The notes below the pieces were generated by a model. That model did no database searches. It saw only the letters and a program-made list of their open reading frames with translations, and was not told the origin of the DNA. From NCBI GenBank assembly GCA_009760855.2, contig WPIO01000047.1, forward strand, positions 3,180,001 through 3,192,500: a stretch of 12,500 bases of DNA. Direction: 5' to 3'. The position numbers and the translations under genes are program-made. How positions within the stretch are numbered: the first letter of the stretch is position 1; each line of letters starts with the position of its first letter. This document shows, in pieces, positions 1 to 7,690 of the stretch. This stretch comes from Cristatella mucedo (taxonomy: Eukaryota > Bryozoa > Phylactolaemata > Cristatellidae).

Positions 1-551
1 GTATTGATATGGATGCAAAAGGTCGCTCAGTGTTAATCCTCAGGTTAATGAAGCGAAGACGAATAATTTGGCTCCAGCCTACCTATCGGATCTATTGCCC
101 CTCCAGGCTAAGCATCGTACCACCTGCTTTTTCGGAATCTAATAGCTTACCTATGCCTCGTACAAACCTCAAATCCTTTCGAGACAATGCCTTTAGTTCG
201 TGTGCTCCCAAAGCCTAAAACTCACTCCCGACTTCCGTTACGACATCCTCTGGCTCGACCAAATTTAAACAAAATCAAAACTCATCAAGTTATGACAGCA
301 TTTAGTGTTCCCTGTAATTTTTCCTCTATGTGCTTTTGCGTGCTGACACTGTTGCATGCTGCCACCAACCACACTTGCATGCTGACCCTGTGCATGTCAC
401 CCCTAACCATGCTATTCCTGTTGTTTATCAAGCATGATACTACTCACCATTCGATCGTGTTTCCTTTGCAGCAAATGTAAAGTGCCTAGAAAGAGATTGA
501 GTTCTTTGAGGGCGCTCTATCGGGTGTATTATTATTAATAATAGTATTATT
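1..551 (+). mobile_element. L2/CR1-like LINE, 3' half (copy A), decayed
   Basis: This is the 3' part of a non-LTR retrotransposon, entering from the left edge. Its reading frame matches the C-terminal region beyond the reverse transcriptase palm that is typical of L2/CR1-type LINEs: APAYLSDLLPLQAKHRTT, then PRTNLKSFRDNAFSS, then NSLPT. The frame is broken: one extra T near 130-134 shifts it, and the Trp codon expected before NSLP is TAA (218-220). The non-coding 3' end follows, with a duplicated GCRTGCTGAC motif (338 and 377), then the terminal hairpin region (about 479-520) and an ATT-type microsatellite. It is clearly homologous, base by base, to minus-strand copy C (6659-7690). It is a dead copy. 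The element family is recognised by motif only; the exact clade (L2, CR1 or a relative) is inference. Confidence 0.88.
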
Positions 552-553
552 AT
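525..553 (+). repeat. ATT microsatellite tail of LINE copy A
   Basis: An imperfect ATT/AAT run directly follows the LINE terminal hairpin. L2/CR1-group LINEs commonly end in short microsatellite repeats rather than poly(A). The run has decayed and contains an internal change of phase. Confidence 0.8.
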
Positions 554-556
554 CTT

Positions 557-1150
557 TAAGATATTCACCCGAAGAAGATAAATGCCCCGCTAAATGACCC
601 ATTTCGTGAGAAGAGATAGGAACTATTAAGGTTTCAGCACTGTAGTGAACAGAATCAACATCTGAAATTTGGAGTATTGCACATTGGAGTAAATATGAAA
701 TGGAAATTTTTTGAATAGCACGGATATCGCAGAGTTATTAAATAATGCTAGCTTACTTCTGCTTAATAGTGAAAATGCTTTCTTTTTCCATAAAAAATCC
801 AATTACAATAAGGAATTGTGGCTGGAAAGAGGTGAGTCGACATAACCTAGACAAGATTCAAGATTTCGTTCCTTCCAAGTAAATGGACTAGTGTTGGTAT
901 CTGGATTAAAAAAATTTCTTCTGCATATCACTCACCCATTGAGAGTTTGCACAAAATGACTTGGAAGACTTGGCTTTTCAAGCTACATGACTTGTAGACC
1001 TCAATTATACTTCGAAACCAAAAGCACATGTACCCAGCAGCGGTTCTGAGCGCTTCCTGACTATGCACACGATTACCTTGCCCTGGTAAACAACGCTCGG
1101 TGCATTCCTGCCAAGCGAAGGTTAAGAATCCCAGAGGCGAATGCAGCATA
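557..1150. other. Unassigned, AT-rich, no gene seen
   Basis: I see no convincing coding region or repeat here. Most of it is AT-rich with stops in all frames. A minus-strand open stretch between roughly 749 and 484 contains a metalloprotease-like HEMGH string, but it runs through the tail of LINE copy A, lacks the third zinc histidine spacing and has no conserved context, so I treat it as chance. The 87-codon minus-strand frame at 928-1191 has no recognisable domain. Confidence 0.4.
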
Positions 1151-1216
1151 AGCGGCTTAGATAATGGCCAGAGGGGCGGGCCTCGAGTCACGACCGCTGG
1201 ATCGTCCAGCTCGTTA

Positions 1217-1363
1217 TTATCCTGACCCTTTGAGCCACGATTCGCTCAGCGCCACCGCCCATAAGCTCAGCTCACTACCCAGCCGGCCAAGTTCTCTACC
1301 AAACATGGAACGTAGCTCTTTGACAGATGGCTCGTCTGTAAGGAAAGCTTTAGGTGCCTGCAT
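1217..1363 (-). other. Short unassigned ORF (48 aa), possible exon relic
   Basis: A 48-codon open frame runs from ATG at 1363-1361 to TAA at 1219-1217, inside a block (1150-1560) visibly richer in G and C than its surroundings. The predicted peptide is mixed-charge and could form an amphipathic helix around LTDEPSVKELRSMFGREL. I do not recognise the family. An in-frame stop lies just upstream, the start context is weak (T at -3), and nothing in the neighbourhood supports a gene. It could be chance, an exon, or part of a decayed element. Confidence 0.15.
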
Positions 1364-1734
1364 TCAGCATTCGTCTTACGATGCCACTAGGTGTGCAAGA
1401 TTGCTGTCGCCAAGAATTTGCTGCTAAGGATGATGCTGCTGGAGCCGATCTTCCGATCTGGCGGATGTCACGTAGCTGGCGCTTTGATCGACACCTGTGC
1501 AACCAAACCCATCCCATTCGGTGCGACAGGTAGGCAACTCAGTTCTCAATAATGACGTCAGTCACTTTAGAGGTCTAGGCTCCTAGATTTGCAGTACCTA
1601 TGCAGCACTTTTTGATCAGGTCGTCGCTGAAAAGAAATGGCTTAGATATGTGTTCCTTGCATAGGAAGCCCACCCCTCCTTGGGTCGCCGGAGTGGTAGC
1701 TCTGCCATATCGTTCTAGGAAACATGGTTAGGAC

Positions 1735-1865
1735 AGCAAATATTTGTGTACGAATGTATTAGTGTATGTGTGTAAGTGTCTATACAGTTATATATTCACG
1801 CATTCCTGTAGGCATTTATATGCAGGTATGTATGTGCCTGTAAGTACATGTATGTGTGCATGCCA
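1735..1865. repeat. TG/TATG-rich low-complexity stretch
   Basis: This stretch is dominated by short alternating purine-pyrimidine words such as GTATGTATGTG and TGTATGTGTG, interrupted often enough that no perfect repeat remains. It reads as an old, decayed GTAT/GT-type microsatellite. Confidence 0.6.
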
Positions 1866-1869
1866 GGGA

Positions 1870-2450
1870 CTTGGTAGTTTGCTGTCGAAAGGTATTTCAA
1901 TCAAATGTATTAATCTCATTTAAAGAAAGAAGTAATTTTTTGGCAACGACCTTGATCGGTTTATAACCTTATCAAGCCTGCGTTTAATCCGATTTTCGTT
2001 TATCGCTATTTTGCTGAAGCACGACGTGAACATCGGAAACCGCCCTACCCTTACTTTTTATGTCAGTAAATAATTTGCTTTTCCTCCTGCAATTTATGTG
2101 ACACCAGAAGGATTGGGACGATTGAAAAAATTACTTGCTGCTGCTCACGGAGCTCGTGCATAATGTCAAGCTAGCAGAGTAGGGTCTGAGGTACCACGGA
2201 AGTACATCCAAGTCTCACCGGCAGTGTTATCCCTTGCCTTCCTACAGTCGGTCTCGAAGACCGTCAACTGAATCGTATACACAAGTCATGGCGCAACCGA
2301 CTTTTTTCTAAAGGGCCGACCGGGCTGGCAGGACAAAGCATTCTATTAAGTGGCCCATTCAGCTACCAGCTCTAAGTTGGTCTCGTAGAATGAAGGTCGA
2401 AAAGGCTAAAGCCATTCTATAATACACCGGCTATGAAGTTGATAAAACGC
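1870..2450. other. Unassigned; contains one compact hairpin
   Basis: No gene or recognised repeat was found. A perfect 6-bp stem with a CGA loop lies at 2249-2263 (CGGTCT/AGACCG), with outer bases CAGT (2245-2248) and ACTG (2267-2270) able to pair loosely. A run of six T lies at 2302-2307. I could not find A-box and B-box sequences that would make this a Pol III gene. Confidence 0.35.
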
Positions 2451-2455
2451 ATACC

Positions 2456-2500
2456 TTTTAAAAGCAGATATATATATATATATATATATATCTTTTAAAA
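2456..2500. repeat. (AT)n microsatellite with inverted-repeat flanks
   Basis: An AT dinucleotide run of about 25 bases (near 2467-2491) is flanked by TTTTAAAAG (2456-2464) and CTTTTAAAA (2492-2500), perfect reverse complements. The whole 45-base block is therefore close to self-complementary and could extrude as a cruciform. Confidence 0.85.
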
Positions 2501-2688
2501 TCAGTTCTACATGCTTCCAAACAGGTGTGACCTTTGTGTTACTAATCACGGCAAGTCGCCTTGCGATCTTTGCGTTCACTCAAGTCGTGTCCGGTCGCCC
2601 TATTACGACAAGGCGAAAATAGGCAAAATAAGAAATATTTTTCATGAAGCTGGAAAATCCCATCTGCGCTCACAGATATGGCCTCTTG

Positions 2689-2709
2689 ATGACGACAAAT
2701 TGTCGTCAT
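2689..2709. repeat. Perfect 10+1+10 inverted repeat
   Basis: The arm ATGACGACAA (2689-2698) is followed after a single A by its exact reverse complement (2700-2709). It sits at the 3' end of a 68-codon open frame (2511-2717) that I do not consider a gene. A perfect 21-base odd palindrome could be a protein-binding site or simply chance. Confidence 0.7.
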
Positions 2710-2717
2710 ACAGATGA

Positions 2718-3460
2718 AGGAGAGAGTTCTGCTAAATATACGTGCTAATAACGAATACTCTTACTCGACCTCATCGGCCGTACATCGAGCAAATACAAAT
2801 GCGACTGCGAGGCCTCTGGCACGGTGCCGCTCAGTTCCTTCGAGGTAATTTCGCGAGTCCTAAAGCAAGTACTGTGCTCTAGGCGGCTTACTACCTGCAA
2901 GTAAAAATTATGCTTGTGTTAATGCTCACTCACCTGGTGTCACTGGTTGAGTCCATTCGACAGTAAGGCCTAGCATCCGAAGAAAATGCCATGCATTGAT
3001 GTCTGCTCACACTGGCTGTGGCATTGGCTATCGAATACACGGTTAGCATACACGTTTAACTAGACTTCTGAGGTGGGTCACATGTCTAGCACTGAACTAC
3101 ACGGTCCATCGTGGCCTTACCGTCGCCATATCAAGCAGAACCGCTACGGCAGTGTTTCATAATGCAGTACCAGCTTCACGGTGATCACCGAGCTTCTCGG
3201 CTGACCCTTCACTTTTCTCAAAGATATTTTTGAAAGGTGCTGGTGCTCTGAGGGACTCTTTAGAACAAACCTGCGTAGTTCGTGAGTGACAACGATGCTG
3301 CCTTCTTCTACTGCCAACGCTGCTACTACCTTTCTAGCCATCTTAGTCTGGGTCTCCGAGTCTTCTGATTTCCTTGACTAGCCTTCTGAGTGAGTAAAGC
3401 CGGTTGCCTTTCCTTGGCACAATATGAACACTGCTGGCTGCAGAATGCTCACACAAAACC
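2718..3460. other. Unassigned, no gene seen
   Basis: Only short open frames occur on both strands, and none has a recognisable motif. The 65-codon minus-strand frame at 3144-3341 has no hydrophobic segment or domain that I can name. No microsatellite or pairwise repeat with the rest of the window was noticed. Confidence 0.35.
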
Positions 3461-3467
3461 ATCTTGG

Positions 3468-3496
3468 CTTTGACGCTGCTATATAAAATTCTCCTG
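3468..3496 (+). repeat. LINE-type 3' tail twin
   Basis: This 29-base segment matches 3812-3840 at 23 of 29 positions, both containing CTATAYAAAAYTCTCCTG. The phrase CTTTGA plus CTATATAAAA resembles the GCGCTATATAAA terminus shared by many L2-group LINEs and tRNA-SINEs. No coding remnant or tRNA-like head is visible upstream, so the element it belonged to is unknown. Confidence 0.45.
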
Positions 3497-3559
3497 CCTT
3501 CTCACTGTTGCTAAAGGTGAGCGACAATCTAATTAACTGCTCCATTCCTTCACTTAAAG

Positions 3560-3840
3560 ATCGTTAGCGGCAAAAGCTTTTGCTTTGCAGGTCCTAGACT
3601 GTGGAGCTCACTTCCACAATTCTTACGCTGCGACAACTACTCTCCTGCTTCCTGCCGACTATGGTTCATCCTTTTCAGCGGTCCTGAGCTGCTACTTTCA
3701 TGCTACTCACTACCTTAACTGCTCTCCTGACTCTGCTATGCTTCCCACTTTCTCCTTTTTGCGTGAGATGAAGTCTATTAGCTACCAAATGCGTACCGAA
3801 AGCTGCTTGGGCTTTGAGTGGGCTATACAAAACTCTCCTG
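3560..3840 (+). mobile_element. Second LINE-like 3' fragment, decayed
   Basis: Frame 3560-3628 reads FCFAGPRLWSSLPQFLR, close to the GPRLWNSLP-type motif near the C terminus of L2/CR1-type LINE ORF2 proteins. Copies A and C carry the equivalent phrase APTAWNSLP or a broken form, so this is a different, diverged family. About 235 bp further on, at 3812-3840, is a tail of the kind CTTTGAGTG...GGCTATACAAAA. In copy C the distance from WNSLP to the terminal hairpin is of a similar order (about 300 bp), which supports one element spanning both. The frame between them is not conserved. The whole call rests on one 10-residue motif plus the tail, so it is moderate. Confidence 0.5.
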
Positions 3841-5168
3841 TGTAACACCTACATAGTCTGTGTCATTGTTATAGTCATAGTTAAGTCACATATGTCGCTT
3901 CGTGGAGTTACAGACGTTGATACATTACATTCAATTACAGCAAGTTGGCAGACTTGCTTTAATTTAATGTAGTATATCTCCGTCTGGTACCAAAGTTAGC
4001 AGTGCCTGCCAACAGACAGGGAATTCGGTCGTAGTCATTCCGGGGCTCGAGATGGCGATTTATTGACTCGTGCAGTACAAGAACTAGTGTCTCCGTTGGT
4101 AGCAGCACCAGATATGTCTGCAAAATGATGACGCTGGCACTTGACTCTTGTCTCTCTCGCCTCATCAAAAGCCTGAGCGGCTTGTGGTACTCGTTTGGTA
4201 ACAAATAGACTTAACCTTACGAAAAATCTCAATCTCAGAACGTACGCAGGCGGCATGTGCATGTCAGCCAGCGGGATCATTTTGAAGATTTCTCTTTGTA
4301 GGGCTGCTTCGAGTCGAAATACGCTTCGAACGAGACCTCGGACGGTCTAGAAGGAGGCGAAACTTCGAAACTGCGATGATGCGACGATGAAAGCAATCCA
4401 TTCCACTCAACAAAAATGAGCAAGCGCAAGAAAAATGATTCATAGGGCGAAAGTCAAAGCAGCGTTCATCTGCTCACGATGGATAGCCTAGTTCAGGCAT
4501 GCCCCCCCCCCAGGCTCATCTGCAGATTTAACACTAACCAAACTGTAAAAAACACGTGTTATTTACTATATTTATTTATATTATATCATTGTTATTCGCT
4601 CGCTTAGCATGAAAAGCTTTGAAGACATCGTAATAAAATGAGAAGTAAAGTCTGGTGTGCGGCAGCACCGTAAGCCAGATTTATAAAGCACTTTCGTACC
4701 GCAGGGTAACTGCAGCTGAGCAAGAAGACAGAAGTCCGTCGTAAACAAAAAGAAGCTGAAGTAATTCGTCGATAGCTAGTCAAAGCCACGCCAGCAGAGT
4801 ATCCACTTCATCAAAAACGCCACGTCGAATAAATGAATGATAAGCAAGGCTGAGCTTCATCCGGTTATTTAGACCGGCCAACGGACTCCTAGCGGTTTAC
4901 TTCGCGATTTCTGTCCACAGATTGCAGGTAAATTTCCTTGATCTTGGCACCTGCTCCTGGGCTACCTGCCAAAAAGTACAAATCTCGAAAACTTTCCCAT
5001 TTTAACCAGCGCTATTCCGCTTTGGCGCTTTTTGGCGGCTGTACAGTTTCTTATCGAATCTTTCGTTCTGGGCATTTTTAAAGAGCCGGAATAAAGATTT
5101 ATCTCTCCTAGGGTGCTCACAAAGAGACTTAATATTAGTAATGCCTTGCGCCTAGATGACTTGGAGGT
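3841..5168. other. Unassigned; includes a C10 homopolymer
   Basis: No gene was recognised. Two overlapping 81-codon frames on the minus strand (3959-4204 and 4035-4280) compete for the same DNA and neither has a known motif. The second begins with an ATG that has A at -3 and is somewhat coding-like, but I cannot assign it. A run of ten C occupies 4502-4511, and an AT-rich patch lies at about 4560-4595. Segment 4310-4390 is rich in TTCGAA and TCGAAA words. Confidence 0.35.
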
Positions 5169-5220
5169 GTGCTTAAACTGAAAAAGTCCAGTTACTTTTT
5201 TTCAGTTTCAGCTGAAGCAC
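5169..5220. repeat. Long imperfect hairpin
   Basis: The left arm (GTGCTT at 5169-5174, AAACTGAAAAAGT at 5175-5187) pairs with the right arm (ACTTTTTTTCAGTTT at 5194-5208, AAGCAC at 5215-5220). It leaves a 6-base loop, two extra T in the right arm and a 6-base bulge. The fold is about 52 bases. It could be a small foldback element, a decayed inverted duplication or a pre-miRNA-like hairpin; transcription is not shown. Confidence 0.6.
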
Positions 5221-5310
5221 GTTTTGGAAAAAAGGTGCTTTTAATTTAACTTGGAACAGAAATTTTGAGAATGGCATGAACTTATTCGGTGTAATTATAA
5301 GAATATATTT

Positions 5311-5500
5311 TTAAAGCGGCCTCAGAGAACTGAATCACATTCTAGGCAGTTTAAAGATGCTGTATAGAAAGTATTCTCAAATGATTTATGGTAACATGCA
5401 AGCAGCAGGTGCAATGCAACCAAACATATGCGCACAAAGGACGAATCACAAAGACCCGCTGAATGCTGTAATAAACAGGTGGTTTCATAAGCCTTTGATA
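5311..5500 (-). mobile_element. L2/CR1-like LINE 3' end (copy B), truncated
   Basis: This minus-strand segment aligns with copy C. AAAGCGGCCTCAGAGAACTG (from 5313) corresponds to AAAGCGCCCTCAGAGAACTT (6692-6711), and GGACGAATCACAAAGACCC matches the region around 6890-6908. It covers the terminal hairpin, a 3' non-coding part about 70 bp shorter than in copy C, and the last roughly 20 codons of the LINE protein. The 5' end near 5495-5505 is a truncation. The microsatellite tail has decayed to AT-rich sequence (about 5293-5311). It is non-functional. Confidence 0.8.
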
Positions 5501-5582
5501 CCCAGGCGAGATGCGAAACGATCAAGAAGGACTTTATAATCAATAGTACACAGACGATACCAAATAGCGGCCGCCATTAGAA

Positions 5583-5637
5583 ACGCCCTTTGATCCTTAT
5601 GCGACTTCGGTCGACCAGTCCGCTGACCAGCTAAAAC
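5583..5637 (-). mobile_element. tRNA-like SINE head relic, family 2
   Basis: Read on the minus strand, an A-box-like TGGTCAGCGG is followed by GGACTGGTCGACC and then a B-box-like GGATCAAAGG. The block GGACTGGTCRACC and the downstream GGATC and GGGCG words recur with similar spacing in the minus-strand tRNA-like segment at 8690-8766. The two are probably copies of one tRNA-derived family. No cloverleaf can be drawn with confidence, so it is not a working tRNA. LINE copy B lies 80 bp downstream in the same orientation. Confidence 0.45.
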
Positions 5638-5913
5638 TTACTAATATTAACTGATTTATTAACGGCCTCATTTTTATGGATACAGCTTGTGAGCAGCGGC
5701 TAATTTGCATCGACGGCGCTGGTGCTCTCGCTCCAGCCAGTGCAGTAGTGGCTGATGTTTTGAACTTTGCCCTTTACCTTGAAGGTTGTACTGGTTGGGT
5801 ACATAACAGCCGCTAGCCAGATTTCACTGGCTAATCTATCTTGAATCCTGAGCCAATAGGTCAATGAACAGTTTCTCGGTAACATTTGATTAGAGAGCAA
5901 TGCGGGTGATACG

Positions 5914-5939
5914 CCAGGTTTCGTAGAAAAAAAACCTGG
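5914..5939. repeat. Small hairpin
   Basis: CCAGGTTT (5914-5921) and AAACCTGG (5932-5939) are exact reverse complements around a 10-base loop. No T-run or transcript context identifies a role. Confidence 0.5.
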
Positions 5940-6141
5940 TGATGAATCTGGCGAAACCGCACAATACGTTTTTGCTTATTTGGGCTAATTCATTTACGAT
6001 GCAAATAATTTGAAGCAGACAGCATTGCACTGAGGGTTGCGTTTATTTCTGAGCTGGGTCATCCACTTTCTTTTTGTTTTAAAGATAACTTCGTAATTAA
6101 CACACGGTGGTCAGAATACGTCGAAGCAACTGCTAACTTCG

Positions 6142-6152
6142 TAAAATTTCGC
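6142..6152 (+). repeat. 5' target-site duplication of SINE
   Basis: TAAAATTTCGC is matched by TAAAATTTTGC at 6302-6312 (10 of 11), flanking the SINE on both sides. The single difference is a C-to-T change at a CpG, the expected decay of a methylated site. Such a duplication is the signature of target-primed insertion. Confidence 0.7.
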
Positions 6153-6301
6153 CGAGCCGGTTTGGTCTAGCGGTTAAGAGGCTTGCCCCGACCAAGGTCT
6201 GACTGAGATCGTAGGCTCAATCCCCGAGGCATATGTGAATCGCCTGAATAGAGATTGAGTTCTCTTGGGGCGCTATATAAATGAATTATATTTTACTTAT
6301 T
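6153..6301 (+). mobile_element. tRNA-derived SINE, near full length, LINE-type tail
   Basis: A tRNA-like head carries an internal Pol III promoter: A box TGGTCTAGCGG (6163-6173, a perfect fit to TRGYNNARNGG) and B box GGCTCAATCCC (6214-6224, 10 of 11 to GGTTCRANNCC), 40 bp apart. CCGAGGC (6224-6230) looks like a 3' acceptor strand. The short tail at 6241-6274 matches the 3' end of LINE copy C at 28 of 34 positions and keeps a short stem, CGCC/GGCG. It ends in CTATATAAATG and AT-rich sequence. An 11-bp target-site duplication brackets it. SINEs encode no protein and depend on a partner LINE's reverse transcriptase; the shared tail points to the LINE family of copies A-D. The tRNA identity of the head is not resolved. 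Confidence 0.82.
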
Positions 6302-6312
6302 TAAAATTTTGC
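6302..6312 (+). repeat. 3' target-site duplication of SINE
   Basis: TAAAATTTTGC pairs with the copy at 6142-6152 and marks the right boundary of the SINE insertion. Confidence 0.7.
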
Positions 6313-6657
6313 ACAACTGTCAGCTCCACTCTTCAACAAAGGGTGGTTGAATCTATGCCCGTCCATTTCACATTGATTTGTAATTTACCTTGATTCATTG
6401 AACCACATCAAATATCTCACTGACTCTACGGTTAATCGCGTGCTACGATATGGAGAGATTCAGACGACACCCATTTGTGGGCTATTAATTTTTATTTCTC
6501 GCAAGCTTCGGAAATTGCGCCGCCGCTCTTCCAAACGTGCAGTGCGATCCTGCAGTTTAGTTTATTCCGGCGGCCCAGACCAGTGACTCTGTTGGCGATA
6601 AAGTTTCACGCATTTCCTGAATTTTTACCAGCAAGGCGTATCCCCTTCAGCCGACAT
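6313..6657. other. Unassigned spacer between SINE and LINE copy C
   Basis: No gene or repeat was recognised. Two overlapping plus-strand frames of about 62 codons (6398-6586 and 6475-6663) have no motif. Confidence 0.35.
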
Positions 6658-6658
6658 T

Positions 6659-6682
6659 TATAATAATAATAATAATAATATT
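6659..6682 (-). repeat. ATT/TAA microsatellite tail of LINE copy C
   Basis: About eight perfect TAA units lie directly beyond the LINE terminal hairpin. This is the expected terminus of a LINE of this group and is nearly undecayed, in contrast with copies A and B. Confidence 0.88.
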
Positions 6683-6896
6683 GCACTTGATAAAGCGCCC
6701 TCAGAGAACTTAATCTCTTTCTAGGCGCTTTACATTTGCTGCAAAGTGATACGCAATAGAATAGTAAGTAAAATCATGCTTGAAAAACAAACAAAATGAA
6801 TAACATGGTTAGGGGTTACATGCACTGGGTCAGCATGCAAATGTGGTTAGTGGCAGCATGAACAGTGTCAGCACGCATAAGCACATTGAGGACGAA

Positions 6897-7655
6897 TCAC
6901 AAGGACCCACTAAATGCTGTCCTAAATAGGTATGTTTTTAAGTTTCTTTTAAATGTGGTCAGGTCAGGGGATGTTCTGATGCAGGTCGGGAGGGAGTTCC
7001 AGGCTGTGGGAGCATACGAGCTAAATGCACGGTCTCCAAAGAATTTAAGGTTTGTACGAGGTATTTCTAGACTGTTGGATTCCGAAAAGCGAGTGGTACG
7101 ATGCTTTGCCTGATGGGGTAGTATATCTGAAAGATAGGCTGGAGCCATAGAATGAAGAGACCTAAAAGTGAGCGACAAAACCTTAAAGTCAATCCGTTGC
7201 TTGACTGGTAACCAGTGCAGGTCGGCGAGAAGTGGAGTAAAGTGGCAACTGCGACGCTCACGACAGACAAGCCTAGCTGCAGAGTTTTGCACCAGCTGCA
7301 ATCGCCTGATCGCACATGCTGGTAGGCCAGTAAGCAGTGAGTTGCAGAAGTCGAGACGAGATGTCACGAATGCATGGACCAACTTGGACGTGGTATCCTC
7401 ATCTAAACAAGCCCTAATTTTAGCAATGTTATGAAGCTGAAAATAGGCTGATTTGACTGTGGAGCTGATGTGGTCGTCTAACGAGAGGTCGCTTTGGATA
7501 TGACACCTAGATTTCGAGCTGATGCAACTGGAGATATGCTGGCAGAGCCAATTTTGAAAGTCAGCCTTTCCAATTTCTGAATAACACTAGGTTTGCCCAT
7601 AACTAGTAAGTTAGTTTTATCATCGTTTAGTTTTAGAAAATTTGAATGTGATAGT
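6897..7655 (-). pseudogene. LINE ORF2 C-terminal fragment, one frameshift
   Basis: Translation first gives NFLKLNDDKTNLLVMG and ARNLGVI (about 7655-7500), the post-catalytic palm/thumb motifs of L2/CR1-type reverse transcriptases. One missing base near 7497-7500 then shifts frame. After the shift the frame stays open to the stop at 6897-6899, reading QSDLSLDDHISS, SRLDFCNSLLTGLP, LQLVQNSAARL, LHWLPVKQRIDFK, APAYLSD, APTAWNSLPT and LKTYLFRTAF. From the first Met (7382-7380) this is 161 codons. The endonuclease and catalytic YADD regions are missing. Copy A shows the same protein with more damage. This fragment belongs to a dead element. Confidence 0.88.
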
Positions 7656-7690
7656 GCTCTTTCCGGCCTCTTGGAGGTAATCTAAAACAT

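Larger units (their letters stand above)
6659..7690 (-). mobile_element. L2/CR1-like LINE, 3' third (copy C), best preserved
   Basis: On the minus strand this covers the end of the reverse transcriptase region, the C-terminal domain, the 3' non-coding region, a terminal hairpin and a TAA/ATT microsatellite. The hairpin has a perfect 8-bp stem, AAAGCGCC/GGCGCTTT, at 6725-6732 and 6692-6699. The non-coding region holds two tandem versions of a unit of about 35-38 bp (6839-6876 and 6804-6838). The 5' end is truncated near 7660-7690: the reverse transcriptase YADD motif, expected some 40 codons upstream of LNDDKT, is absent. It is homologous to copies A, B and D. It cannot move by itself, but it is the best local reference for the family. 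Confidence 0.92.

Noticed and set aside
484-749. Minus-strand open stretch with HEMGHLAGHL, resembling a zinc metalloprotease site
   Set aside because: The third zinc ligand is not at the spacing of HEXXHXXGXXH, there is no start codon long enough, and the frame runs through the tail of LINE copy A, so it is a chance string.
928-1191. 87-codon minus-strand ORF
   Set aside because: No domain, no coding bias that I can see and no homologous copy in the window; length is within chance for this composition.
2249-2307. Small Pol III RNA gene: hairpin followed by T6
   Set aside because: No convincing A or B box upstream and no match to a known small RNA.
2511-2717. 68-codon plus-strand ORF with two CDLC motifs (CX2CX8CX2C), zinc-finger-like
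   Set aside because: There is no matching zinc-finger family, no basic or aromatic finger residues in order, a weak start context, and a palindrome at its end; too little to call a gene.
3959-4280. Two overlapping 81-codon minus-strand ORFs
   Set aside because: They occupy the same DNA in different frames and neither has a recognised motif, so at least one and probably both are chance.
6163-6230. A functional tRNA gene at the SINE head
   Set aside because: T-arm and acceptor pairing is broken and the LINE-type tail plus target-site duplication identify it as a SINE.
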